Below, in pieces: positions 7,473 to 14,538 of a stretch of 18,588 nucleotides of DNA; positions within the stretch are counted from its first letter, which is position 1, and the number at the start of each line of letters is the position of its first letter. The notes beneath the pieces were generated by a model that worked only from the letters and a program-made list of their open reading frames with translations, did not search any database and was not told the DNA's origin. Source of the stretch: Candidatus Roizmanbacteria bacterium (GTDB lineage: Bacteria > Patescibacteriota > Microgenomatia > UBA1406 > GWC2-37-13). The DNA lies in contig JAPLYR010000054.1 in the NCBI GenBank assembly GCA_026395455.1, positions 1-18,588 of the forward strand, read 5' to 3'. The position numbers and the translations under genes are program-made.

Positions 7473-7895
7473 AGCTTTTGGAGCAAGCTTTTTCCACTCT
7501 TTGGAAAGTTCAGCCTTCAGTTTGTCCATTTCTTTTGCTTCATGTTTTACTTCCTTTTTAAGGATTTCAACTGTTTCATTTGCAACTTCTGCTACTTTTT
7601 CTTTATCAATTGATTCTACTGTGCCTTTTGCTTCTGCAAGTGTTTTTATGAACTCTTTTTTTGCTTTTTTATAAACTGTGGTTGCTTCTTCTGTTGCTTC
7701 ACCAAAAATTTCCTTAACTTTCTTTTCTAAATCTGCATCTGCGAGAAGTTTTTCGAGTTCTTTGATCTTTTTTGCAACTAATTTCTGATTTTCAGGTCCT
7801 GAAGTTGAGGAAAGAAAAAATGCTGCAAGCCCACCAACGACTGCACCAAATAACAAACCTAATCCAAATTTTGAGGATGATTTTGAATCTGACAT
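7464..7895 (-). CDS. YtxH-like membrane-anchored, Lys/Glu-rich helical protein
   Basis: This 143-residue protein has a short Ser/Lys N-terminus, one Gly/Ala-rich membrane segment (about 11-28, LLFGAVVGGLAAFF) and then SxxSGPENQK. This matches the N-terminal pattern of the YtxH family. The rest (about 40-143) is a highly charged Lys/Glu/Ala helix, probably a coiled coil, with no cysteine. Proteins of this kind are common in CPR and Firmicutes and have no agreed biochemical role; a stress or envelope link is usual. It ends with Lys-Ala-Lys-Lys. It is transcribed alone, convergent with the SLT-like gene. The ATG at 7895 is well placed for the membrane segment, and no Shine-Dalgarno site is visible. 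Confidence 0.82.
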   Translation of the reverse strand: MSDSKSSSKFGLGLLFGAVVGGLAAFFLSSTSGPENQKLVAKKIKELEKLLADADLEKKVKEIFGEATEEATTVYKKAKKEFIKTLAEAKGTVESIDKEKVAEVANETVEILKKEVKHEAKEMDKLKAELSKEWKKLAPKAKK

Positions 7896-7915
7896 ATGTA
7901 TATAAAAAAATGGTA

Positions 7916-7921
7916 ACTATA
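7916..7921 (-). promoter_or_regulatory. Putative -10 box (TATAGT) for the YtxH-like gene
   Basis: On the minus strand TATAGT lies 20 nt before the ATG. It is the same -10 variant seen before the two dockerin-like paralogues. A TTGCCT 19 bp upstream could be a -35, but that spacing is long, so the call is weak. Confidence 0.3.
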
Positions 7922-7989
7922 TTCAGTGTAACACAAACAAAGGCAAAGAATGAATATTAAATTTTTAATTTTTATTCAATTTTAAGGTG

Positions 7990-8012
7990 ATTTCAAATTT
8001 GAAATTTGAAAT
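7990..8012. repeat. AT-rich inverted repeat after the surface-protein operon
   Basis: ATTTCAAATTT and AAATTTGAAAT form a perfect 11-bp inverted repeat around one central base (8001). It lies 24 bp past the last minus-strand frame of the operon (stop 8037-8039), in an otherwise AT-rich 141-bp gap. It could act as a weak terminator or a protein-binding palindrome; there is no following T-tract on the minus strand. Confidence 0.4.
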
Positions 8013-8036
8013 TAAAAATGAATGAGAGACTGTACC

Positions 8037-8279
8037 TTATGGACGAGTGGTTGGAGTAGGTGTAAGAGTTGGAGTAGGCGTATTTGTTGGTGTTGGAGTA
8101 GGAGTTGCTGTTGGAGTAGGTGTTATTGTTGGGGTTGGGGTAATAGTTGGAGCAATAGCACAAGATCCAATAACATATTTTCCAACACACCCAGATCTCA
8201 TCCAATCCTGCGTGCTACAGGTGTATCCAATTTTCTGGCATATTTTTTGACAATCAGTTTCTCCACATACAAACAGCAT
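8037..8279 (-). CDS. Out-of-frame 3' part of the Fn3-like protein: Cys motif and Thr-Pro tail
   Basis: This frame encodes about 80 residues: CGETDCQKICQKIGYTC with further Cys, then a tail of about 35 residues made almost only of Thr-Pro and xTP repeats (8040-8150), ending in TTRP. It has no plausible start of its own. It joins naturally to the end of the upstream frame, which reads SPTIYAVC before going out of frame. From 8853 to 8037 is 817 nt, one more than a multiple of three, so one extra base near 8262-8275 (around GTTTGTATG) would explain it. Joined, the protein is about 271 residues. Confidence 0.68.
   Translation of the reverse strand: MLFVCGETDCQKICQKIGYTCSTQDWMRSGCVGKYVIGSCAIAPTITPTPTITPTPTATPTPTPTNTPTPTLTPTPTTRP
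8040..8155 (-). repeat. Low-complexity Thr-Pro repeat tract
   Basis: The plus strand reads as repeats of GTTGGAGTAGG-type units, which encode alternating Thr and Pro on the minus strand. It forms the extended C-terminal stalk of the Fn3-like protein. Length variation between strains would be expected. Confidence 0.75.
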
Positions 8280-8853
8280 AGATTGTTGGAGATGGTATAG
8301 CGACTGGGATTGTGGGAACCAAAGTTGGAACGACTTTTAATGATGAACCTTTCAGCTGTCCAAATGCGCTACCAGAAGTTGTTGGACCAATAGGTGTTGG
8401 AATAAGTGTTGCCCCACCAGTTGTTACAGGAGGTGTAGGACTGCCTGTGATAACAGATGATTGTGCTTTTGTAGAAAAGGTCCATGGCACTCCCCCATTA
8501 TCAAATTTTGTTTCTCCAATTCTGATTTGAAAATAGTATGAAGTCGACGGAGACAGAAGTGTGATTTCTACTGAATGATTTTTTTGTTTTTGACTTTCAG
8601 GAGCAAATAAATTAAGTGATGTGGGAGATGAGCCATATTCAACAACTCCTTGTGTCTCCTGATCTGTGGTCCAGGCAACTTTTGCGGTGTTTGTTGAGAT
8701 TCCGGTAATAATAAGGTCTCTTGGAGCTGAATCAGATGCCTTGGTAAAGACATTTTGAACAAGAAGAAATCCACCCACAACAACGACAATAGATGCTACA
8801 ACTCCTATTGCTATTTTTACGGCTGCAGTTGATTTGATTGAAGGAAACTTCAT
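8254..8853 (-). CDS. Membrane-anchored Fn3-like protein, 5' part of a frameshifted gene
   Basis: This has a membrane segment at about residues 12-36 (VKIAIGVVASIVVVVGGF) followed by TKAS, the same post-anchor motif as two other proteins of this operon. One fibronectin type III-like domain follows (about 42-130). It has the Trp-Thr-Thr-Asp-xx-Thr-xxxVxYG strand and the Thr-Ser-Tyr-Tyr-Phe-Gln-Ile strand typical of Fn3 and purple-acid-phosphatase N-terminal domains. Then comes a Pro/Thr/Gly-rich linker. It probably is a surface binding or spacer protein. ATG 8853 overlaps the stop of the upstream gene as ATGA, suggesting coupled translation. The last few residues (about MWRN) are out of frame; the true C-terminus lies at 8037-8279. 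Confidence 0.78.
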   Translation of the reverse strand: MKFPSIKSTAAVKIAIGVVASIVVVVGGFLLVQNVFTKASDSAPRDLIITGISTNTAKVAWTTDQETQGVVEYGSSPTSLNLFAPESQKQKNHSVEITLLSPSTSYYFQIRIGETKFDNGGVPWTFSTKAQSSVITGSPTPPVTTGGATLIPTPIGPTTSGSAFGQLKGSSLKVVPTLVPTIPVAIPSPTIYAVCMWRN

Positions 8854-9482
8854 AGTAAAAGTAAAACTCTCATCATGATGCCCACCATCACAAATATTCC
8901 CCCTGCTATAAATAACTTGGGCATTTCATCCATAATACCAGACTGTGGGAGAGCAGTTGGGCGTGTTTGTTGACTGTATACTGATGTGGGGACAAATGCA
9001 GTTGGAGTAAGGGATGTAGCTGTTCCACCTGAACCAATAGTGACAATGGATGTACCATTTTGTGCACAGTTAATGACGTTAATGGGATCAACGGCGTTTT
9101 TAATAACCTTTGATGAGTTGCTTACGTCTGCTCGACAATCATATGTGAGTGTGGCTTGACCATTTTTGCCAGGATCCGTGACAAGACCTGCAATATATAT
9201 TTTCCCTGCTGTAATATTATTAGTTACTGCAGGAAAATATGCAGCAGCAGAGGCGCTTTGAGCTTCAATAAGCGTAGAATCATACAAGATCCACATGTCT
9301 GTAGAGGTGATTTGATCGCTTCCAGCATCAATTACAGCATTTAATGTAAAGGTTGAACCTGGCGCTACGGTAACTGTTCCTTGATCAAATTTAAGAGAAG
9401 CTGCTTCAACAGGAAGAGTGGCAAATAAATAGGCAAACAGACAAATAAAAAAATAGATACTTACCAAACGGAGTATACGCAT
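8850..9482 (-). CDS. Cohesin-like surface protein with LPQSG plus C-terminal membrane segment
   Basis: This 210-residue exported protein has a signal peptide at about 1-27 ending Val-Glu-Ala. One cohesin-like beta-sandwich follows (about 29-152): VTVAPGSTFTLNAVID at the start, DMWILYDSTLIEA as the typical second strand pair, and a closing strand with GTSIVTI. A Thr/Pro linker leads to Leu-Pro-Gln-Ser-Gly (178-182) and a hydrophobic end (188-210). This is the layout of a sortase-type wall-sorting signal, although the tail has only one Arg and Ser replaces the usual Thr. Cohesins bind dockerins, which occur in four neighbouring proteins. It may therefore be the anchored receptor. ATG 9482 has AGGAG 3 nt upstream, a rare clear Shine-Dalgarno-like site here, though close. 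Confidence 0.78.
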   Translation of the reverse strand: MRILRLVSIYFFICLFAYLFATLPVEAASLKFDQGTVTVAPGSTFTLNAVIDAGSDQITSTDMWILYDSTLIEAQSASAAAYFPAVTNNITAGKIYIAGLVTDPGKNGQATLTYDCRADVSNSSKVIKNAVDPINVINCAQNGTSIVTIGSGGTATSLTPTAFVPTSVYSQQTRPTALPQSGIMDEMPKLFIAGGIFVMVGIMMRVLLLL

Positions 9483-9490
9483 TATCTCCT

Positions 9491-9519
9491 ATTATTCATC
9501 ATTTTTTATTTAATTTCAA
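9491..9519 (-). promoter_or_regulatory. Possible internal promoter before the LPQSG cohesin-like gene
   Basis: On the minus strand TTGAAA (9519-9514), a 17-bp spacer and AATAAT (9496-9491) each match consensus at 5 of 6 bases. The -10 ends 8 nt before the ATG at 9482. It overlaps the end of the upstream frame and would give a very short leader. AT-richness makes chance matches likely. Confidence 0.35.
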
Positions 9520-9775
9520 GGCGGAAATCTTTTGATTCAGGATAGGTGACTTGTGCGCTCTCATTCACAAGCTTGGAACTTTCATTTCCAACTGGTTTAA
9601 GCGAAAATGTGTACGTCCCTTTCTTTTTTGCAACAAAGGTTAACGAAAGAAGTGGTGTGTTAGCAAAACGTATTGGTTCTGTTATAGAGAGATTTTTTGT
9701 TGCCGAAACAGAAAGATGATTGGATCGATCATATGTAAAAATACGGAATGAATCTACTCTATTTTGAACAGACTG
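9506..9775 (-). CDS. Out-of-frame 3' part of the small anchored protein
   Basis: This frame runs about 89 residues from 9775 to TAA 9508-9506. It reads QSVQNRVDSFRIFTYD, then a beta-rich polar stretch with LLSLTFVAKKKGTYTFSL and an end of FRLEIK. The alternating hydrophobic pattern is that of a small beta-sandwich. It has no start codon of its own and follows directly on the gene at 9754-9981 in another frame. Without it, a stretch of about 250 bp would be an unexplained gap in an otherwise gapless operon. From 9981 to 9506 is 476 nt, one base short of a multiple of three. Confidence 0.65.
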   Translation of the reverse strand, partial: QSVQNRVDSFRIFTYDRSNHLSVSATKNLSITEPIRFANTPLLSLTFVAKKKGTYTFSLKPVGNESSKLVNESAQVTYPESKDFRLEIK

Positions 9776-9981
9776 TCGGTTGGATAGGGAATAAGAGTAG
9801 GAGCAACAGTTGGACTAATATGCACCTCAGTACTCCCACTATTTTGGTTTGATTGCAATTTTCCCGATACAAAATAGCCAACAACACTTGCAAGTAATAG
9901 GACTACAGCAAGAATAAGGAGCATTGTTCGAGTATAAATTGTGTGGGGTGGGGTGGTATTTTCCATATGATTATTCTTCAT
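9754..9981 (-). CDS. Small membrane-anchored protein, 5' part of a frameshifted gene
   Basis: This frame is 75 residues: a short polar N-terminus, one membrane segment (about 19-39, LLILAVVLLLASVVGYFV), then a Ser/Gly/Thr/Pro linker (SGSTEVHISPTVAPTLIPYPT). A linker leading to nothing suggests truncation, and the extracytoplasmic domain is found in another frame at 9506-9775. Start choice is open: ATG 9981 overlaps the upstream stop by 11 nt, ATG 9966 lies just after it, and a TTG precedes at 9984. The family is not recognised. Its place in the operon suggests a surface-assembly accessory protein. Confidence 0.6.
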   Translation of the reverse strand: MKNNHMENTTPPHTIYTRTMLLILAVVLLLASVVGYFVSGKLQSNQNSGSTEVHISPTVAPTLIPYPTDSLFKIE

Positions 9982-11815
9982 CAAACTTAATAGATAACGA
10001 CTGTAATATCATTGAATAGTCTTGTGAATCAATACCGCCATCATAATTTAAGTCACCAATTGCTATTTTTGCGGCATCGGTAGTCCCAAGATTGGTGCGA
10101 ATAAAGGTTGTATCGTATGCGTCGATAATGCCGTTTTGCTTTCCGCCTGCTTCAGGCAAATCTCCGCCCATTTGGATTATTTTTGTGAAGTCGAGAGTAT
10201 TTGCACCAGCTTGAAGGACTATGGCACCGTCTGAGCAACGATATGTCCCACCTTTTGTTTCAGTAGGAGACATACCACACACTTTCTTTTGAACGTGCTT
10301 TGGACCTTTTATATATACCATATATCCACCGCCTGTTGGGACACCATCAAAATCTGCTTTTCCTGTCCACTCTCCTGTATCCCCAACGGTGAATTGAACA
10401 GATTTTGTTAGGGCGGCAGTAAGATTGGTTCCAGCAAGCTTTACCTGAACTGTTATTGGATCTGCTTTTACAGGTTTTTTTATTACTCCCTGTAGTTTTA
10501 TTTTCAATGTTAATGACACTGCCGAGGCTTTGCCTGGAGTTGGGGTTATTGCTCCAGGAGTTGTTGGTGTTGTGGTCGACCCAGCAGGAACTGATGTTGG
10601 ATATACGGGTTGAGAAACAATATTCAACGATTGAGTAAATTGGTCCCCACTCATGGATCCGTAGTAATACCCCGCTTTATTATCTCCTTCTCCCCATGAA
10701 TTTGGCTGTTGAATAAGAATAGATGTACTCGCAGTTGATGAAAATTCACCATTAATAATAAGTTCTTTTCCTGCTTTATTTTTTAAGGAAACAGTGTCAA
10801 AATATGCTTCTGAACCCCTCCCAGAACTTACTCGGACAAGATAATGACGATCATCTCCCGACCCAGTAAGAGTTACTGTTTTTGTTTGAGTTGCAAAATC
10901 AGTTCCTGCAGCAAAAGTCATTGAAGTAACCTCTTCACCTTTCTTTTTGCTATTTGCACACGTGTCAGAATTACATATGAGACTTACTTTATTTCCCGTA
11001 TTTTTGGCAAGAACTGAATACACTTTTGCTTCAAAAGTATATGTTCCAAATGGAAGAACTACATCTTGATCATAGCGAACTTCTGCACCGATCACATTGA
11101 GTGATCCAACTTTATTTGACCCGGCACAACACTTGTCTCCAGTTCCCGCAGATATAACACATTTTGTGTCATCAAAATATCCGCCTTCTGTACCCGCTGC
11201 ACACGTAAACACATTTGCGGTGCCGTCATATCGACTATGTACACAACCTGTTAATCCCGCACCTTCAACTGTGACGCAGTCTAATTTTTTTCCATAGTCA
11301 CATGAAACGTATACTTGATCATAGGGACGTACTGTAGAGGGCGCTACTGAAGCCTTAACAAATGTGGGGGCAGTACATGCAGGTGCTGCAGGAGCTGCAG
11401 TTTCTCCCGCACCTCCGTTATCATTCCCGCCGCCGCCATTGTCGTTTCCTCCACCACCGTTATCAGTCCCGCCGCCGCCATTGTCGTTTCCTCCACCACC
11501 ACCTGCACAGGTGCATTGACGGGTTTGTTTTGTACCAGCAGGAGTACAAGCCGTCGTAGTTTCGTAACACTTTCCATCACTTTGTGGTCCAATACATGAT
11601 ACTCCAGCCCAATTACATGTTGCTGCAGCATCTGTTACCTTACATGTTCCTGTCCCATCATTTTTACCCGGTGTACAGTTGTTGTTTGTATTTCCAGAGC
11701 ATGAAGCACTTTGTCCTGTACAATCACTATTTTGACAACAACCCGCTTGAACATCAATATTAAACATCAAGAAAATAGATGCACAAAACAATAGTGTAAT
11801 AAATAGTTTTTTCAT
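9971..11815 (-). CDS. Large secreted Cys/Gly-rich protein with jelly-roll and dockerin-like domains
   Basis: This 614-residue protein has a signal peptide at 1-24 (ends VQA). A Cys-rich region follows (about 25-108), then four tandem 7-residue Gly/Asn/Asp units (about 105-137), and a second Cys-containing beta region (about 145-245). A jelly-roll, carbohydrate-binding-like module (about 245-385) has VSLICNSDTC and a closing QPNSWGEGDN. Then come a Thr/Pro linker, a beta-sandwich (about 430-535) with YIKGPKHVQKKVC, and a dockerin-like C-terminus with GDLNYDGGIDSQDYSMI, a good Asp/Asn calcium-loop pattern. The first dockerin half (NGIIDAYDTTFIRTNLG) is also clear. It is probably a secreted component that docks on the cohesin-like partners. 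ATG 11815 overlaps the preceding stop as ATGA. Confidence 0.82.
   Translation of the reverse strand: MKKLFITLLFCASIFLMFNIDVQAGCCQNSDCTGQSASCSGNTNNNCTPGKNDGTGTCKVTDAAATCNWAGVSCIGPQSDGKCYETTTACTPAGTKQTRQCTCAGGGGGNDNGGGGTDNGGGGNDNGGGGNDNGGAGETAAPAAPACTAPTFVKASVAPSTVRPYDQVYVSCDYGKKLDCVTVEGAGLTGCVHSRYDGTANVFTCAAGTEGGYFDDTKCVISAGTGDKCCAGSNKVGSLNVIGAEVRYDQDVVLPFGTYTFEAKVYSVLAKNTGNKVSLICNSDTCANSKKKGEEVTSMTFAAGTDFATQTKTVTLTGSGDDRHYLVRVSSGRGSEAYFDTVSLKNKAGKELIINGEFSSTASTSILIQQPNSWGEGDNKAGYYYGSMSGDQFTQSLNIVSQPVYPTSVPAGSTTTPTTPGAITPTPGKASAVSLTLKIKLQGVIKKPVKADPITVQVKLAGTNLTAALTKSVQFTVGDTGEWTGKADFDGVPTGGGYMVYIKGPKHVQKKVCGMSPTETKGGTYRCSDGAIVLQAGANTLDFTKIIQMGGDLPEAGGKQNGIIDAYDTTFIRTNLGTTDAAKIAIGDLNYDGGIDSQDYSMILQSLSIKFDEE
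11417..11500 (-). repeat. Two tandem 42-bp units encoding Gly/Asn/Asp linker
   Basis: Units 11417-11458 and 11459-11500 differ at one base. They encode four copies of Gly4-(Asn/Thr)-Asp-Asn in the secreted protein. The tract is much richer in G+C than its surroundings because of the glycine codons, and is a likely site of length variation or mis-assembly. Confidence 0.8.
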
Positions 11816-12870
11816 TCTGCTGAGTTGTTAATCAATAACGATCCAAATACTCCCATTGTTTTATCTATTGATCCAAACGTATTTGCTGTTGAATCAATTT
11901 CCCATGTGTTTGGTTGTATACGAGGTTCACTAAGTTGTTTAAAGTCTGAAAACTGTGAATTTTTTAATCGTTCACTTCCCCATGCATCCTCGATAGAAAT
12001 GCGATCAATTTCACATTCACTACCATCTTCACAAAAAATACGAAGCATAAGTTCTTTGTCCGCTATGCCATCCACAATTGAGATCTTGCCCTGATATTCG
12101 GAAAAGCCACTTTTTTGAGGAAATGTAGGAGTTTTATAAACTACAGCACCATTTTTATATGTTCCACAGGATGTTTCATTGCATATTAATGCAACAACCA
12201 GTCCAGGTCCTCGTTTTACATGTGCGATTGCATCCAATGTGAGAACATAGTCTCCCCTTTCAAGTTTAATTGCTTGTTCATATCGGAATGGTGCCTGATA
12301 TAACACGAGTGAATTGATATAAAGAGTATCGGTACGGGGAAGTATATCTGTTGTTGTTGCTTCGGCTCCTGCTCCTCCGATAACTGGTGTTGGCGATGGT
12401 CCTCTTGTTGGTGTTGGTCGAGTTGTCACTCCAGGAACTGGAGTTGTTGTCGCAACAAGAATGGGTGTTGTTACTGTTCCCGGTGCACTAACCGTTGGTT
12501 GAATTCCAGTATAATCTAGATTTTTTTTCTCAATTGTATCTGGAAGGCTGGTTCGCGAAGTGTCATTCCATTTGAATGAAACTGGTAGTTTTGAATCTGT
12601 ATTCATATTAAAGAGCACTTTTACCAAACTAATGGGAGCATTTCCCATAAATGGATTGTTATTTGTTGTTTGTCGAATACCCATCACTTGAACAGTGTGT
12701 GTCACTGTGTCTACTCTCGTACTATTTGTGAGAATTTTTACATCATCCGAAATAGGGATAATCATATTTGCAGCATTTGCTGCGTCGGTTGGAGAAACCT
12801 TTGTTTGATCGTATACAAAAGACAAATCGAAGGAATAAAATGTTTGGATTGATCTGAAGAATAAGTTCAA
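11812..12870 (-). CDS. Cohesin-like plus jelly-roll surface protein, 3' part of a frameshifted gene
   Basis: This frame holds most of the protein. The rest of the cohesin-like domain comes first (YSFDLSFVYDQTKVSP, VQVMGIRQ and LVKVLFNM strands). A Thr/Pro linker follows (about 130-175), and then a jelly-roll module with LERGDYVLTLDAIA, VVALICNETSC, RIFCEDGSECEIDRISIEDA and QPNTWEIDS. The jelly-roll parallels the one in the 614-residue neighbour. The ATG at 12870 is not a natural start: the first ten codons are an artefact, and the true N-terminus with anchor lies at 12743-13036 in another frame. The likely join is the T-run on the minus strand at about 12837-12840. It ends TGA 11812, overlapping the next ATG. 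Confidence 0.75.
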   Translation of the reverse strand: MNLFFRSIQTFYSFDLSFVYDQTKVSPTDAANAANMIIPISDDVKILTNSTRVDTVTHTVQVMGIRQTTNNNPFMGNAPISLVKVLFNMNTDSKLPVSFKWNDTSRTSLPDTIEKKNLDYTGIQPTVSAPGTVTTPILVATTTPVPGVTTRPTPTRGPSPTPVIGGAGAEATTTDILPRTDTLYINSLVLYQAPFRYEQAIKLERGDYVLTLDAIAHVKRGPGLVVALICNETSCGTYKNGAVVYKTPTFPQKSGFSEYQGKISIVDGIADKELMLRIFCEDGSECEIDRISIEDAWGSERLKNSQFSDFKQLSEPRIQPNTWEIDSTANTFGSIDKTMGVFGSLLINNSAE

Positions 12871-13036
12871 ATGGATTTCCGGGGCTTATCGTTGCTCCCT
12901 CTGGAAGCGCAAACTGAGCAACTGGCACTGATGAAGCCTTTGTTCCACGCAAATATTGTTGGACCCAATAAGATGCACCCACAACCACAACAACAAGAAT
13001 GAGTCCAATAGCTATCTTTCGAATATTTTTTTGCAT
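12743..13036 (-). CDS. 5' part (membrane anchor) of the frameshifted cohesin-like protein
   Basis: This frame begins with a membrane anchor (about 8-27, IAIGLILVVVVVGASYWVQQ) and then TKASS, the post-anchor motif shared in this operon. The start of a cohesin-like domain follows (VAQFALPEG, SPGNPFELILQINPN). After that it loses all sense (ILFLRFVFCIRSNKG), while the second frame continues with the expected YSFDLSFVYD strand. Removing one T from the four-T run gives NPNIYSFDLSFVYD. From 13036 to 11812 is 1225 nt, one more than a multiple of three. Joined, the protein is about 407 residues. The start lies 1 nt after the upstream stop. Confidence 0.72.
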   Translation of the reverse strand: MQKNIRKIAIGLILVVVVVGASYWVQQYLRGTKASSVPVAQFALPEGATISPGNPFELILQINPNILFLRFVFCIRSNKGFSNRRSKCCKYDYPYFG

Positions 13037-13037
13037 A

Positions 13038-14537
13038 TCAGTCGCCCTTTTTATTTAAATTCTTTGCCACAATTCCATAATCTTTCACATCGGTACTTCC
13101 ATCAAAATTCATATCTCCCTCTGCAGACTTTGTTTGCGTTGTTTTCTGTGCATCAGCAATGTCTCCTATTCGAGTGAGGTCTGTTATATCGATTATATTA
13201 AATCCGGCAGCTGTTTTGTCAAGACCGTCAATATCTCCAGAATACATTGGTCTTGTATTGATCTCATTTGAGATAAGTTGTCCGCATCCTGACTCTTGTG
13301 AATTACCAAGACAGTTGAGAACTTTTTTCCATTTTAAAAATATATTCTTATATGTGCGTTGCACGGTATGTGGTTGTTTAACAATCATTGCATAGGGCTT
13401 TGTTATTTTCAGATTAAATTGGAGCTGTGGATAGGTTGAAAAATAAGTTGATGAGCCCATACGGGTAAGTGTTACAACTTGCGCACAGTTTGTATCGTCT
13501 GGACAAACTCTTTCCCCATTATTTCCCGTTATCATTACACTCACTTGTGGAATTGATGTGACCGATTGAGCAACATCTGGGAAATTCAGTCTGAAAATAA
13601 TATCAGAAGAGTTGGTTGGCGTTATAGGAGTTGGAGTTGGGGGTGCTTTTGTTGGACAGATATTACATCCACAGTCAATTGCTGGTGAGGTAGTAGATAC
13701 CGACCCAAATTGATTGGTGGCGATTACTGAAAAATTGTGCAATTTAAAATCTCCACACCATGAATATAAATAAGAGGTTGCATTTTGAGCAAGACCGGTC
13801 AGTGCTTTTCCATCTTTAAATAATGTATATCCTGTTTCATTTTCTGAATCTCCCCATTTCAATATAATATTTCTTCCACACGAAGACGTACAACTCAGAT
13901 TCTTTGCTGATGCTGCACGTGGATCTTTTACAATAGCGGTAAAGGTAAGAGGATTTTGTTCTCCCTCTAAGGTATATACATATCCGGAAACGGGTTGTGT
14001 CGCAGTATCAACAGTAGATACTCCAACTACTTGAGACTGAAGTAAATCAAGAGTTATTGTCGATTCTGAGGAAGGTTGCCCATTATTGATTATTTTAAAG
14101 TACAAAGGAATGATAATTGATTTTGGAAGTGTCGCTGCTGATTTTTTTGAAACATAGACAAGTCTTCTCAGTGGTCTATACAACGAAACACCCGCATTTA
14201 TTGAGTCAGTCGCTAAGGTGGGTTGTTCTTTAGGAACAATAAGCTCAAACCCTGTTGGAAGTTCTGCAATAGTTTTTTCTGCGACAAAATCAAGAGTTGT
14301 CCCAACACTTTTGAAGACAACATCAACCCCAGAAACACCAGAAGGTGCAGTTGCCATTAAATTTACCTTGATTGCATCCCCCGCTTTTACTTGCATGGAT
14401 GTTGCTGAAAATGAGAAGTGTGCAGCAGATGATGAAGCCTTAGATTTTGTGAGATATCCATTGAGATAAAACCAAAGTCCTGCACTTACTCCTAAAACAA
14501 CACATGCAATGATGATAATTTTTATTATGTGTTTCAT
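13038..14537 (-). CDS. Anchored protein with cohesin-like, Fn3-like and dockerin-like domains
   Basis: This intact 499-residue protein has a membrane anchor at about 4-27, followed by TKSKASSS. A cohesin-like domain follows (about 40-195; FSATSMQVKAGDAIKVNLMA, VSGVDVVFK, PLYFKII). An Fn3-like domain (about 205-290) has IILKWGDSENETGYTLFKDG and HNFSVIATNQFG. Then come a CxC plus Pro/Thr linker, a beta-sandwich (about 312-415) equivalent to the one in the 614-residue protein, and a dockerin-like C-terminus with GDIDGLDK and GDMNFDGSTDVKDYGIV. Carrying both a cohesin-like and a dockerin-like domain, it could both accept partners and dock onto others, as scaffold adaptors do. It lies 1 nt after the upstream stop, so it is surely co-transcribed with the genes around it. 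Confidence 0.82.
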   Translation of the reverse strand: MKHIIKIIIIACVVLGVSAGLWFYLNGYLTKSKASSSAAHFSFSATSMQVKAGDAIKVNLMATAPSGVSGVDVVFKSVGTTLDFVAEKTIAELPTGFELIVPKEQPTLATDSINAGVSLYRPLRRLVYVSKKSAATLPKSIIIPLYFKIINNGQPSSESTITLDLLQSQVVGVSTVDTATQPVSGYVYTLEGEQNPLTFTAIVKDPRAASAKNLSCTSSCGRNIILKWGDSENETGYTLFKDGKALTGLAQNATSYLYSWCGDFKLHNFSVIATNQFGSVSTTSPAIDCGCNICPTKAPPTPTPITPTNSSDIIFRLNFPDVAQSVTSIPQVSVMITGNNGERVCPDDTNCAQVVTLTRMGSSTYFSTYPQLQFNLKITKPYAMIVKQPHTVQRTYKNIFLKWKKVLNCLGNSQESGCGQLISNEINTRPMYSGDIDGLDKTAAGFNIIDITDLTRIGDIADAQKTTQTKSAEGDMNFDGSTDVKDYGIVAKNLNKKGD

Positions 14538-14538
14538 A

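Noticed and set aside
8040..8155. Regular short repeats on the plus strand, at first sight like a tandem-repeat array
   Set aside because: They encode an alternating Thr-Pro tail in the minus frame, so they are explained by protein low complexity. There are no spacers as in a CRISPR array.
1300..9981. An alternative genetic code (UGA as Gly or Trp) to explain broken genes
   Set aside because: Several intact genes end in TGA at sensible places, including ATGA overlaps. The breaks need a change of frame, not read-through; two of the stops are TAA and one is TAG.
11344..11631. Open frames on both strands across the Gly/Asn repeat
   Set aside because: They are open only because the 42-bp repeat lacks stops in other frames. 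Their proteins are repetitive His/Leu/Val strings, whereas the 614-residue frame has a signal peptide and domains.
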